62,526 bases of DNA from a virus: positions 1 to 62,526 of the IMG/VR virus record IMGVR_UViG_3300031972_001459. One strand, written 5' to 3'. A model generated the notes under the pieces. The model was not told the DNA's origin. It worked only from the letters and a program-made list of their open reading frames with translations, and did no database searches. How positions within the stretch are numbered: position 1 is the stretch's first letter; each line of letters opens with the position of its first letter. The position numbers and the translations under genes are program-made. Below are positions 57,193 to 62,526 of the stretch, piece after piece.

Positions 57193-58659
57193 ATGTCTCA
57201 TTTGACAATTGAGAAGGTAAATGAAGTATATCTAAAAATAACAACTGAACCGCATGTTGAGCATGAGTTGCGGGACAAATTCACCTTCGAGGTCGAGAAC
57301 AAAAAGTTTATGCCGCAATACCGTAATAAGTATTGGGATGGTTATGTGCATCTTTATAATATGAAGACCAAGAGAATATATGTTGGTCTATTAGATAAAA
57401 TTATAGCATTTTGCGAGACTGCAGGTTATACATATAAATTTGAAAATAACAAATATTATGGGCCGCCCTTTGAAGTAAATGACTTTGTAAGTCGAGGTGG
57501 TGTAAAAGATTATATGAAAAGTATTGCGCCGGATATATCACCTAGAGATTATCAGATAGATGCGGTATATGAGGCTCTACGATACAATAGAAAGTTATTG
57601 ATATCACCTACGGCATCTGGTAAGTCATTTATGATTTACTCTGTTGTGCGATACCATGTGGCACGCGGTAATAAAATCTTACTGGTTGTGCCCACTACCT
57701 CGCTCGTTGAGCAAATGTATAAAGATTTTGAGAGTTACTCTTGGGATGCTTCAAACCACTGTCACCGTATCTACGCAGGACGTGAGAGAGTCAATACAAA
57801 CTCTGTAACTATAACTACTTGGCAGTCTGTTTATCAGTTAGATAGGAAGTTCTTTGAGGACTATGATGTCATCATTGGTGATGAGGCACACTTGTTTAAG
57901 AGTAAGTCTCTTGTAGGGATTATGGACAAGTTACATCATGCAAAGTATAGATATGGGTTCACAGGAACATTAGACGGGACACAGACCCATAAGTGGGTGT
58001 TAGAGGGACTGTTTGGTCCATCATATAAAGTTACAGGAACAAAGAAACTCATTGATGAAGGTCATCTTGCAACACTTGATATTCAGTGTCTTGTATTGAA
58101 GTATAAACCAAAGAAGTTTGATACATACGAAGATGAGATTCAGTATCTTATTTCTCACGAAATAAGAAATAAATTTATTACTAATCTTTCTTGTACTATG
58201 AAAGGTAACACACTTGTATTATTCAGTCGTGTTGAATCTCATGGTGCAATTTTATATGAGATGATAAATAATAAGGTAAGTGAAGGAAGAAGAGTATTCT
58301 TTATTCACGGTGGTGTTGGTGCAGAAGATAGGGAACAGGTCAGACTTATTACTGAATCACAACAAGACGCTATCATTGTTGCATCATACGGAACATTTAG
58401 TACCGGCATTAATATTAAAAATCTACACAATGTAATATTTGCCTCTCCATCCAAATCTCGTATTCGGAACTTACAGAGTATTGGTAGAGTCCTACGTAAA
58501 GGCAAAGATAAAGTGAGTGCAAAACTTTATGATATTGCTGATGACTTTACAATTGGTTCAAGAAAAAACTATACACTGAATCATTTTATTGAGCGGATTA
58601 AAATTTATGTTTCTGAACAATTCAATTACGATATTTTAACTATTGATATAAAAGATTAA
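57193..58659 (+). CDS. uvsW: Recombination helicase UvsW
   Basis: A 488-residue superfamily 2 helicase of the T4 UvsW family (502 in T4), which moves branched DNA and removes R-loops at origins, switching replication to the recombination mode. The N-terminal part has RNKYWDGYVHLYNMKTKRIY. Helicase motifs: Q-motif-like SPRDYQIDAV, Walker A ISPTASGKS (137-145), Ia VVPTTSLVEQM, DEAH (230-233), GFTGTLDG, then the second domain with VLFSRVESHGAIL, ASYGTFSTGINIKNLHNVIF and QSIGRVLRKG. Confidence 0.96.
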   Translation: MSHLTIEKVNEVYLKITTEPHVEHELRDKFTFEVENKKFMPQYRNKYWDGYVHLYNMKTKRIYVGLLDKIIAFCETAGYTYKFENNKYYGPPFEVNDFVSRGGVKDYMKSIAPDISPRDYQIDAVYEALRYNRKLLISPTASGKSFMIYSVVRYHVARGNKILLVVPTTSLVEQMYKDFESYSWDASNHCHRIYAGRERVNTNSVTITTWQSVYQLDRKFFEDYDVIIGDEAHLFKSKSLVGIMDKLHHAKYRYGFTGTLDGTQTHKWVLEGLFGPSYKVTGTKKLIDEGHLATLDIQCLVLKYKPKKFDTYEDEIQYLISHEIRNKFITNLSCTMKGNTLVLFSRVESHGAILYEMINNKVSEGRRVFFIHGGVGAEDREQVRLITESQQDAIIVASYGTFSTGINIKNLHNVIFASPSKSRIRNLQSIGRVLRKGKDKVSAKLYDIADDFTIGSRKNYTLNHFIERIKIYVSEQFNYDILTIDIKD

Positions 58660-58672
58660 ACAAGGAGAGTAT

Positions 58673-59056
58673 ATGATAGAAGATGACTTTTTCGCCACCA
58701 TAAAACTTAAATGTGGTGATGAGATATTTGCTAAGGTAGCAGCATCTGATGAAGATGATAGAACGATGTTACTACTATCAAATCCTATTATGATAGAACC
58801 TGTGAAGAGTAGAGGTTCTATTACTGGATATAAGTTTGAACCTTGGTTAAAGACTTCTCATGAAGATTTGTTTGTAATCAATCTAGATGATGTTCTTACG
58901 ATGTCTGAATCAGAGAATCTTGAGATGATTATGAACTATCAAGAGTACATAAGAAAATCTACTAAAACTAACTTTCAGAAGTTAGATAGAAAGATGGGAT
59001 ACATTTCTAGTGTCCATGATGCTAAAGAAGTTCTAGAGAAACTCTATAATCTCTAA
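58673..59056 (+). CDS. Sm-like small protein, function unknown
   Basis: A 127-residue protein starting 13 bases after uvsW with the binding site AAGGAGAG. The first half, FFATIKLKCGDEIFAKVAAS then TMLLLSNPIMIEPV, looks like an Sm/LSm-type beta-barrel of the kind found in many T4-like marine phages; the C-terminal half is helical (MNYQEYIRKSTKTNFQKLDR). RNA binding would be the obvious guess but is not shown. It is regularly seen between uvsW and gene 55 in cyanophages. Confidence 0.65.
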   Translation: MIEDDFFATIKLKCGDEIFAKVAASDEDDRTMLLLSNPIMIEPVKSRGSITGYKFEPWLKTSHEDLFVINLDDVLTMSESENLEMIMNYQEYIRKSTKTNFQKLDRKMGYISSVHDAKEVLEKLYNL

Positions 59057-59123
59057 GAACCTATAACTTATCTATCAAACGGGACAAGCCTAGTCTATGT
59101 GGCATTTGTATTCTTGTCAACAC

Positions 59124-59152
59124 TTGTCGAACTGATAAGATCATGTTATAAT
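59124..59152 (+). promoter_or_regulatory. Host-type promoter of gene 55
   Basis: TTGTCG (59124-59129), 17-base spacer and TATAAT (59147-59152). It should start transcription near 59158, before the gene 55 ATG at 59193. A host-sigma promoter for the late sigma factor is what is needed to make gp55 before late transcription. Confidence 0.75.
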
Positions 59153-59192
59153 AAGTACAACACATTATTCGGGTTAAAGACTTGAAACCATT

Positions 59193-59672
59193 ATGCCAAA
59201 ACCAAGAAGTACAGAACACTATGTAAACAACAAGGAATTTCTGAATGCTCTTGAGAATTACTTTGCACAGGTTGCAACAGCAAAACTTAATGACCAACCC
59301 AAACCAGTTATTCCTAGGTATATTGGTGAATGTTTCCTGAAGATTGCAAACCATCTATCATACAAACCTAACTTCGTGAACTACATGTTCAAGGATGATA
59401 TGATTTGTGATGGTATTGAAAATTGTGTAAGATATATTCATAACTTTAATCCAGAGAAGTCAAAGAATCCTTTTGCATACTTCACTCAGATTATCTACTA
59501 TGCATTCCTGAGACGTATCTCTCAAGAGAAGAAGCAACTAGAAATTAAAAATAAGATTCTTGATAAGAGTGACTTCGATGAAGTCTTTGACTCCAATGAA
59601 CTTGACAGTGGTAACTACTCTGACTATAACTCGATAAAAGATGCAGTGCACCAGAAACTGAGAGGTGGTTGA
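59193..59672 (+). CDS. gp55: Late transcription sigma factor gp55
   Basis: A 159-residue protein of the T4 gp55 family (185 in T4), which replaces the host sigma factor and directs RNA polymerase to TATAAATA promoters. Family marks are YVNNKEFLNALENYFA at the start, YIGECFLKIANHLSYKPNFV, MICDGIENCVRYIHNFNPEK and the sigma region 2-like NPFAYFTQIIYYAFLRRISQ EKKQ. The acidic end and KLRGG follow. The stop lies inside the direct repeat that flanks the endonuclease VII gene. Confidence 0.95.
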   Translation: MPKPRSTEHYVNNKEFLNALENYFAQVATAKLNDQPKPVIPRYIGECFLKIANHLSYKPNFVNYMFKDDMICDGIENCVRYIHNFNPEKSKNPFAYFTQIIYYAFLRRISQEKKQLEIKNKILDKSDFDEVFDSNELDSGNYSDYNSIKDAVHQKLRGG

Positions 59673-59678
59673 CTATTA
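59662..59678 (+). repeat. Left junction repeat of endonuclease insertion at gene 55
   Basis: GAGGTGGTTGACTATTA. It matches GAGGTGGTTGATTATGA at 60198-60214 in 15 of 17 bases, with the first 11 identical. It contains the gene 55 stop. Confidence 0.8.
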
Positions 59679-59722
59679 CTATAATACTTGACATTATAAA
59701 TAAATAATGGTATTATAATAAT
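59675..59722 (+). promoter_or_regulatory. Hairpin enclosing the late promoter of endonuclease gene 1
   Basis: ATTACTATAATAC (59675-59687) pairs with GTATTATAATAAT (59710-59722) in 12 of 13 positions. The 22-base loop contains TATAAATA. The 3' arm ends three bases before the ATG. Read-through RNA from gene 55 would hide the start; RNA begun at the late promoter (about 59708) lacks the 5' arm. Confidence 0.75.
59695..59702 (+). promoter_or_regulatory. Late promoter TATAAATA of endonuclease gene 1
   Basis: A perfect late box in the loop of the hairpin described at 59675-59722, with an expected leader of about 18 bases. A TTGACA (59688-59693) followed at 17 bases by TATTAT also lies here, but it would give almost no leader. 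Confidence 0.75.
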
Positions 59723-59725
59723 AAA

Positions 59726-60208
59726 ATGACTAAAACATTTATTGGTAAACCTTGTAGAAGTTGCGGTGGGACTGAAAGATATCTTAGTGGTAACAAAGGA
59801 TGTGTTGCTTGTGCTAAGGAGAACTCTAAACGCCGTGTTACTGCATCAGCTGAATGGAAGAGAGAAAATAAAGATAGGGTAAATAAAAACAATAGGCTTA
59901 GATATAACAGTCTAAGCCCAGAAGAAAAGAAAGAAAGAATGAGGCGTCAACAAATGGCCCTCTATGGATTGACCTTAGAAGATTACGACAAGATGTTACA
60001 GGAGCAAGGTGGTGTTTGTGCCTGTTGTGGAAAGCCTGAACTAAAAGAAGGTCGCACAAATCTATGCGTTGACCACAATCACGAAACAGGGAAAGTTCGA
60101 GCGTTACTGTGCGATTATTGCAACAGGGGTATCGGATATTTTACTGACAATATTGACAAGCTACGCAATTGTGTGTTATACTTAGAGAAATACGATGGAG
60201 GTGGTTGA
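59726..60208 (+). CDS. Endonuclease VII-type homing nuclease at gene 55
   Basis: A 160-residue protein. It has an N-terminal zinc site (CRSCG, CVACA), a basic helical middle and a C-terminal HNH/endonuclease VII domain: CACCGKP (zinc Cys near 98-101), NLCVDHNHETGKVRALLCDY (113-132) and CNRGIGYFTDNIDKLRNCVL. It is not the T4 gene 49 itself by place; free-standing copies of this domain spread by homing. It lies exactly at the gene 55 / next gene junction, flanked by the repeats at 59662 and 60198. Its last codons (GGG, stop) are read from the right repeat, which also holds the binding site of the next gene. Confidence 0.85.
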   Translation: MTKTFIGKPCRSCGGTERYLSGNKGCVACAKENSKRRVTASAEWKRENKDRVNKNNRLRYNSLSPEEKKERMRRQQMALYGLTLEDYDKMLQEQGGVCACCGKPELKEGRTNLCVDHNHETGKVRALLCDYCNRGIGYFTDNIDKLRNCVLYLEKYDGGG

Positions 60209-60214
60209 TTATGA
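60198..60214 (+). repeat. Right junction repeat of endonuclease insertion at gene 55
   Basis: GAGGTGGTTGATTATGA, the right copy of the repeat at 59662-59678. It provides the endonuclease stop, a GGAGGT Shine-Dalgarno site and the ATG of the next gene. Confidence 0.8.
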
Positions 60215-60585
60215 ATGGGAGTCTTGACCCAGAAGAGCGTATCCTAGATGAACCAACTATCAATGAACTAGTTGCTGGTTATGTTGAAAAACTTGGTTGG
60301 TCTGTGGATGATGAAATCACGGTAGAACTTGGTGGTACTCAGGTCTCAGGTATTGATGTTGGTGAGGAGTATAACAAGAAGTGGCAGTCACCTATTGGTA
60401 CTCGTAAGTACAATAAAGATTGTTTCATCGTTATCAAAAACCAATCACGTAGAGATTTGACTGGATCTCTACCTATGGATAGGGAACACAAACCACGTCA
60501 TCCATGTACACCTGTTGAACCAAAAGATATTGTTGTCAACATGGATGGTGGTGTTGGAGGGTCTTGGGAAGTTAAAGAAGAATGA
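60211..60585 (+). CDS. Acidic protein between genes 55 and 47
   Basis: A 124-residue protein, acidic at the start (DPEERILDEPTINELVAGYV), then DEITVELGGTQVSGIDVGEE, CFIVIKNQSRRDLTGSLPMD and a Gly-rich end. Family unknown; a protein of this kind is usual upstream of gene 47 in cyanophages. The ATG at 60211 has the perfect binding site GGAGGT eight bases upstream, which makes an in-frame start at 60169 unlikely. The end overlaps gene 47 by four bases. Confidence 0.65.
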   Translation: MNGSLDPEERILDEPTINELVAGYVEKLGWSVDDEITVELGGTQVSGIDVGEEYNKKWQSPIGTRKYNKDCFIVIKNQSRRDLTGSLPMDREHKPRHPCTPVEPKDIVVNMDGGVGGSWEVKEE

Positions 60586-61622
60586 AGATTGGTATCATAA
60601 CTGACACCCACTACGGTGCTCGTAAAAACTCTAAACTCTTTCATGATTACTTTGAAAAGTTTTATCGAGATGTCTTCTTTCCTACTCTGGAAAAGGAAGG
60701 TATCGACACCGTAGTGCATATGGGTGATGCATTTGATAGTCGTAAGGGTATCGAATTCAAAGCACTTAAGTGGTCCAAGAGAGTTGTGTTTGACCCTCTT
60801 AAGGAACGTGGTATCAAGATGCATCTTATGGTTGGTAATCATGATGCATACTACAAGAACACAAACGAAGTTAACGCAGTAGACCTTCTACTGAAAGAAT
60901 ATGATAATGTTGAGGTTTATTCTTCTCCTACAGAGGTGTCTTTGGGTAATCTCAAAACTCTCTTCATTCCTTGGATCAATGAAGATAACCAAAAAGAAAC
61001 AAACAAGATCATCAGTAAGACCAAGTGTCCAGTCGCGATGGGACACCTTGAACTCAATGGGTTCAAAGTCAATAACCAAATCGTCATGGACCACGGTCAC
61101 GACAGTAGATCCTTTGATAAGTTCAAAAAAGTATTCTCGGGACATTATCACACTAGATCCGACAATGGGACCGTTTATTATCTCGGTAATCCCTATGAAA
61201 TGTTCTGGAGTGATGTCAAAGATTCCAGAGGTTTCACTATTTTTGATACAGAATCTCTAGAACATACTCCAATCAACAATCCTTATAGATTATTCTATAA
61301 CATCTACTACGAAGATACTGACCATCAAACATTCAATACTACAGAGTATGAGAATAAGATTGTCAAGGTCATCGTAAGAAAGAAAAGTGACATCAAGAAG
61401 TTTGAAAAGTTTATTGACAAACTTTATGCAACTGGTGTTGCAGACCTTAAGATTGTAGAGAACTTTCAACTCGTTGAGAGTGAAGAGTTTGAAGCAGAAG
61501 AGTCGGAAGATACCATGTCTATTTTAAGTCGGTATATTGACGAGTCTGAAACTGAGTTAAATAAACCACTAATCCAATCACTGATTAAAGAAATATATCA
61601 GGAAGCGTGTGAGGTTATTTGA
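60582..61622 (+). CDS. gp47: Recombination nuclease subunit gp47
   Basis: A 346-residue Mre11-type metallophosphoesterase of the T4 gp47 family (339 in T4). With gp46 it trims DNA ends for recombination-dependent replication and host DNA breakdown. Motifs in order: TDTHYG (7-12), HMGDAFDSRKG (46-56), VGNHDAYY (84-91), AMGHLELNG (152-160) and SGHYHTRS (186-193), all metal ligands in place. The start overlaps the previous stop (ATGA). Confidence 0.96.
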   Translation: MKIGIITDTHYGARKNSKLFHDYFEKFYRDVFFPTLEKEGIDTVVHMGDAFDSRKGIEFKALKWSKRVVFDPLKERGIKMHLMVGNHDAYYKNTNEVNAVDLLLKEYDNVEVYSSPTEVSLGNLKTLFIPWINEDNQKETNKIISKTKCPVAMGHLELNGFKVNNQIVMDHGHDSRSFDKFKKVFSGHYHTRSDNGTVYYLGNPYEMFWSDVKDSRGFTIFDTESLEHTPINNPYRLFYNIYYEDTDHQTFNTTEYENKIVKVIVRKKSDIKKFEKFIDKLYATGVADLKIVENFQLVESEEFEAEESEDTMSILSRYIDESETELNKPLIQSLIKEIYQEACEVI

Positions 61623-61894
61623 TGCATATTATCACAGTCGTAGGTAAAGAGAAGGAAGGAGCATATTCTGTTATCGATGAAGATGGAGAACAGGTTCTTT
61701 ATATTTTCATGGAAGAGGATGACGCCACAAGATACTCTATGCAATTAGAAGAACTTGGTTATCCTGAGATGACTGTGTTAGAAGTAGATGATGAAGTGAT
61801 GATAAAAACTTGTGAAATGCACGATCACCGTTATACTGTGATCACCCCCAATGACATTGTAATTCCACCTGACGAAGAATATGATAACCTTTGA
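61622..61894 (+). CDS. DUF3110-like protein between genes 47 and 46
   Basis: A 90-residue protein: HIITVVGKEKEGAYSVIDED, EQVLYIFMEEDDATRYSMQL, EELGYPEMTVLEVDDEVMIK and the end NDIVIPPDEEYDNL. The FxEEDDATRYxxxLE block is the core of DUF3110, a family mainly of cyanobacteria, so an origin in the host lineage is likely. It is probably translated with gp47 (one-base overlap, TGATG). Its last codons and stop (TATGATAACCTTTGA) form the left junction repeat of the next endonuclease gene. Confidence 0.75.
   Translation: MHIITVVGKEKEGAYSVIDEDGEQVLYIFMEEDDATRYSMQLEELGYPEMTVLEVDDEVMIKTCEMHDHRYTVITPNDIVIPPDEEYDNL
61881..61892 (+). repeat. Left junction repeat of endonuclease insertion at gene 46
   Basis: ATGATAACCTTT, identical to 62394-62405. 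In the DUF3110 frame it encodes the last residues DNL; in the right copy the same bases are the first four codons of gene 46. Confidence 0.88.
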
Positions 61895-61908
61895 CGATTG
61901 ACGACTAA

Positions 61909-61951
61909 CATAGTAGAATAACTAAATAGTATTAGTAATCGTCCTACTATG
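61909..61951 (+). promoter_or_regulatory. Hairpin enclosing the late promoter of endonuclease gene 2
   Basis: CATAGTAG (61909-61916) pairs perfectly with CTACTATG (61944-61951), whose last three bases are the start codon. Inside, ACTAA (61921-61925) can pair with TTAGT (61932-61936). The late-type box ACTAAATA (61921-61928) lies in the inner part. A transcript begun near 61934 lacks the 5' arm and frees the ATG. Confidence 0.75.
61921..61928 (+). promoter_or_regulatory. Late promoter variant (ACTAAATA) of endonuclease gene 2
   Basis: The same variant is found before the head-region gene at 51421. Expected leader about 15 bases. Confidence 0.55.
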
Positions 61952-62407
61952 AAAGTCTGTAGAGAATGTGGTGCCAGTAAACCCTTAGAAGAATACCATA
62001 CCTCTAGGAACGGTAAAGGCGGAAAAGTATACAGAAAAAATATCTGTAAGGTATGTCAAAATGAATATGCCAGATCGAAATACCATAATCTGTCTGAGGA
62101 AGTAAAGAAAGAACGGAGAAGGAAAAACCCCTGTAACACCCCCGAATGGCATAAAGAGTATAAGTTACGAACACAGTTCGGGTTGACAACCGAAGAATAT
62201 CGTGGTATGATTACCATACAAAACAATCGGTGCATTACTTGTGGAACAGAGTTTGACGAACAAATAAAACCACAGGTAGACCATTGTCACAACACAGGTA
62301 AGGTAAGGGGGCTCCTTTGCAGACCGTGTAATACTAGTTTAGGTTTACTAAAAGAAAACCCCGAAACATTGAAGAACTTGATTACTTACCTACATGATAA
62401 CCTTTAA
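61949..62407 (+). CDS. Endonuclease VII-type homing nuclease at gene 46
   Basis: A 152-residue protein. It has an N-terminal zinc ribbon (VCRECGASKPLEEYHT, ICKVCQNEY), a basic helical linker (EEVKKERRRK) and a C-terminal endonuclease VII/HNH domain: RCITCGTEF (zinc Cys 95 and 98), QVDHCHNTGKVRGLLCRPCN (109-128) and TSLGLLKENPETLKNLITYL. It separates the DUF3110 gene from gene 46 and is flanked by a perfect 12-bp direct repeat. Its final DNL codons copy the end of the DUF3110 protein and overlap the gene 46 start. Confidence 0.87.
   Translation: MKVCRECGASKPLEEYHTSRNGKGGKVYRKNICKVCQNEYARSKYHNLSEEVKKERRRKNPCNTPEWHKEYKLRTQFGLTTEEYRGMITIQNNRCITCGTEFDEQIKPQVDHCHNTGKVRGLLCRPCNTSLGLLKENPETLKNLITYLHDNL
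62394..62405 (+). repeat. Right junction repeat of endonuclease insertion at gene 46
   Basis: ATGATAACCTTT, the right copy of the repeat at 61881-61892. It holds the gene 46 start codon and the last coding bases of the endonuclease gene. Confidence 0.88.
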
Positions 62408-62526
62408 GAAAATTTCCTGGGCCAATTTTTTGAGCACTGGTAATCAACCAACCGAAGTTATTCTTGACGGGACTGCAACTACCCTAATCATTGGTGCCAA
62501 TGGTGCGGGTAAGTCAACTATTCTTG
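62394..62526 (+). CDS. gp46: Recombination nuclease subunit gp46 (start only)
   Basis: Only the first 44 codons are in the window. They encode MITFKKISWANFLSTGNQP, then EVILDGTATTLIIGANGAGK and STIL, the Rad50/SMC-type N-terminus with Walker A GANGAGKS. gp46 is the ATPase partner of gp47. It overlaps the end of the endonuclease VII gene by 14 bases. The gene continues beyond the window. Confidence 0.93.
   Translation, partial: MITFKKISWANFLSTGNQPTEVILDGTATTLIIGANGAGKSTIL

Noticed and set aside
1-62526. Photosynthesis or carbon-metabolism host genes and tRNA genes usual in cyanophages
   Set aside because: I looked for D1/D2, high-light proteins, transaldolase and tRNA cloverleafs and saw none in this window; they may lie elsewhere in the genome.

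Overview
This window is part of the genome of a T4-like cyanomyovirus, a tailed phage of marine Synechococcus or Prochlorococcus. The evidence is an almost complete T4-type virion and late-replication gene series on one strand (25, 6, a giant gene-7-position protein, 8, a DUF4815 fibre/baseplate protein, 13, 14, 15, 16, 17, 18, 19, 20, a 67-like gene, 21, 22, 23, 3, uvsY, uvsW, 55, 47, 46). Around it are small genes of cyanophage type, including a DUF3110 protein (a cyanobacterial family). There are no tRNAs, photosynthesis genes or host chromosomal genes in the window. The exact host and species cannot be fixed from the sequence.

Layout. Bases 1-1560 hold a compact string of small genes whose ribosome binding sites (AGGAGAACAAC) are also read as the C-terminal QENN tail of the preceding protein. 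From about 1570 to 10130 there is an accessory early-type region of about 27 small genes. Most transcription units there start with one copy of a 14-copy promoter cassette (TTACTCACCTCC, about 16 bases, TATAGT, GTAACCAC) placed only about 17-22 bases before the start codon, with no Shine-Dalgarno site. This region also holds an HNH and a GIY-YIG endonuclease in convergent orientation and a pentapeptide-repeat protein. A terminator at about 10160 is followed by a perfect-consensus sigma70 promoter, a 22-codon mini-gene, a GC-rich leader and another HNH gene. From 11 to 12.8 kb there is a putative glycosyltransferase and four small genes. From 12.9 to 55.2 kb the virion is encoded in order: baseplate wedge, neck, tail completion, terminase, sheath, tube, portal, prohead protease, scaffold and major capsid protein, ending in a terminator. 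From 55.3 to 62.5 kb come tail-completion, recombination (UvsY, UvsW, gp47, start of gp46) and late sigma factor gp55 genes, interrupted by a GIY-YIG and two endonuclease VII-type genes.

How it works together. Host-type promoters (the cassette, two perfect TTGACA-17-TATAAT sites, and one in front of gene 55) should drive early or middle expression. gp55 then directs RNA polymerase to T4-type late promoters (TATAAATA and close variants) that lie in front of most virion genes. The recombination genes supply late replication and the terminase packages the DNA.

Most notable observations: (1) three free-standing homing-type endonuclease genes have a late promoter inside the loop of a hairpin whose 3' arm covers the start-codon region, the logic known for T4 gene 49, e, soc and I-TevI; (2) both endonuclease VII genes sit exactly at gene junctions flanked by 11-17 bp direct repeats that rebuild the upstream stop and the downstream start signal; (3) a virion gene is divided by one in-frame TAG; (4) a 14-copy promoter cassette carries an anti-Shine-Dalgarno-like TCACCTCC; (5) a tail-region protein carries a complete type 1 copper ligand set in a cupredoxin-like domain.
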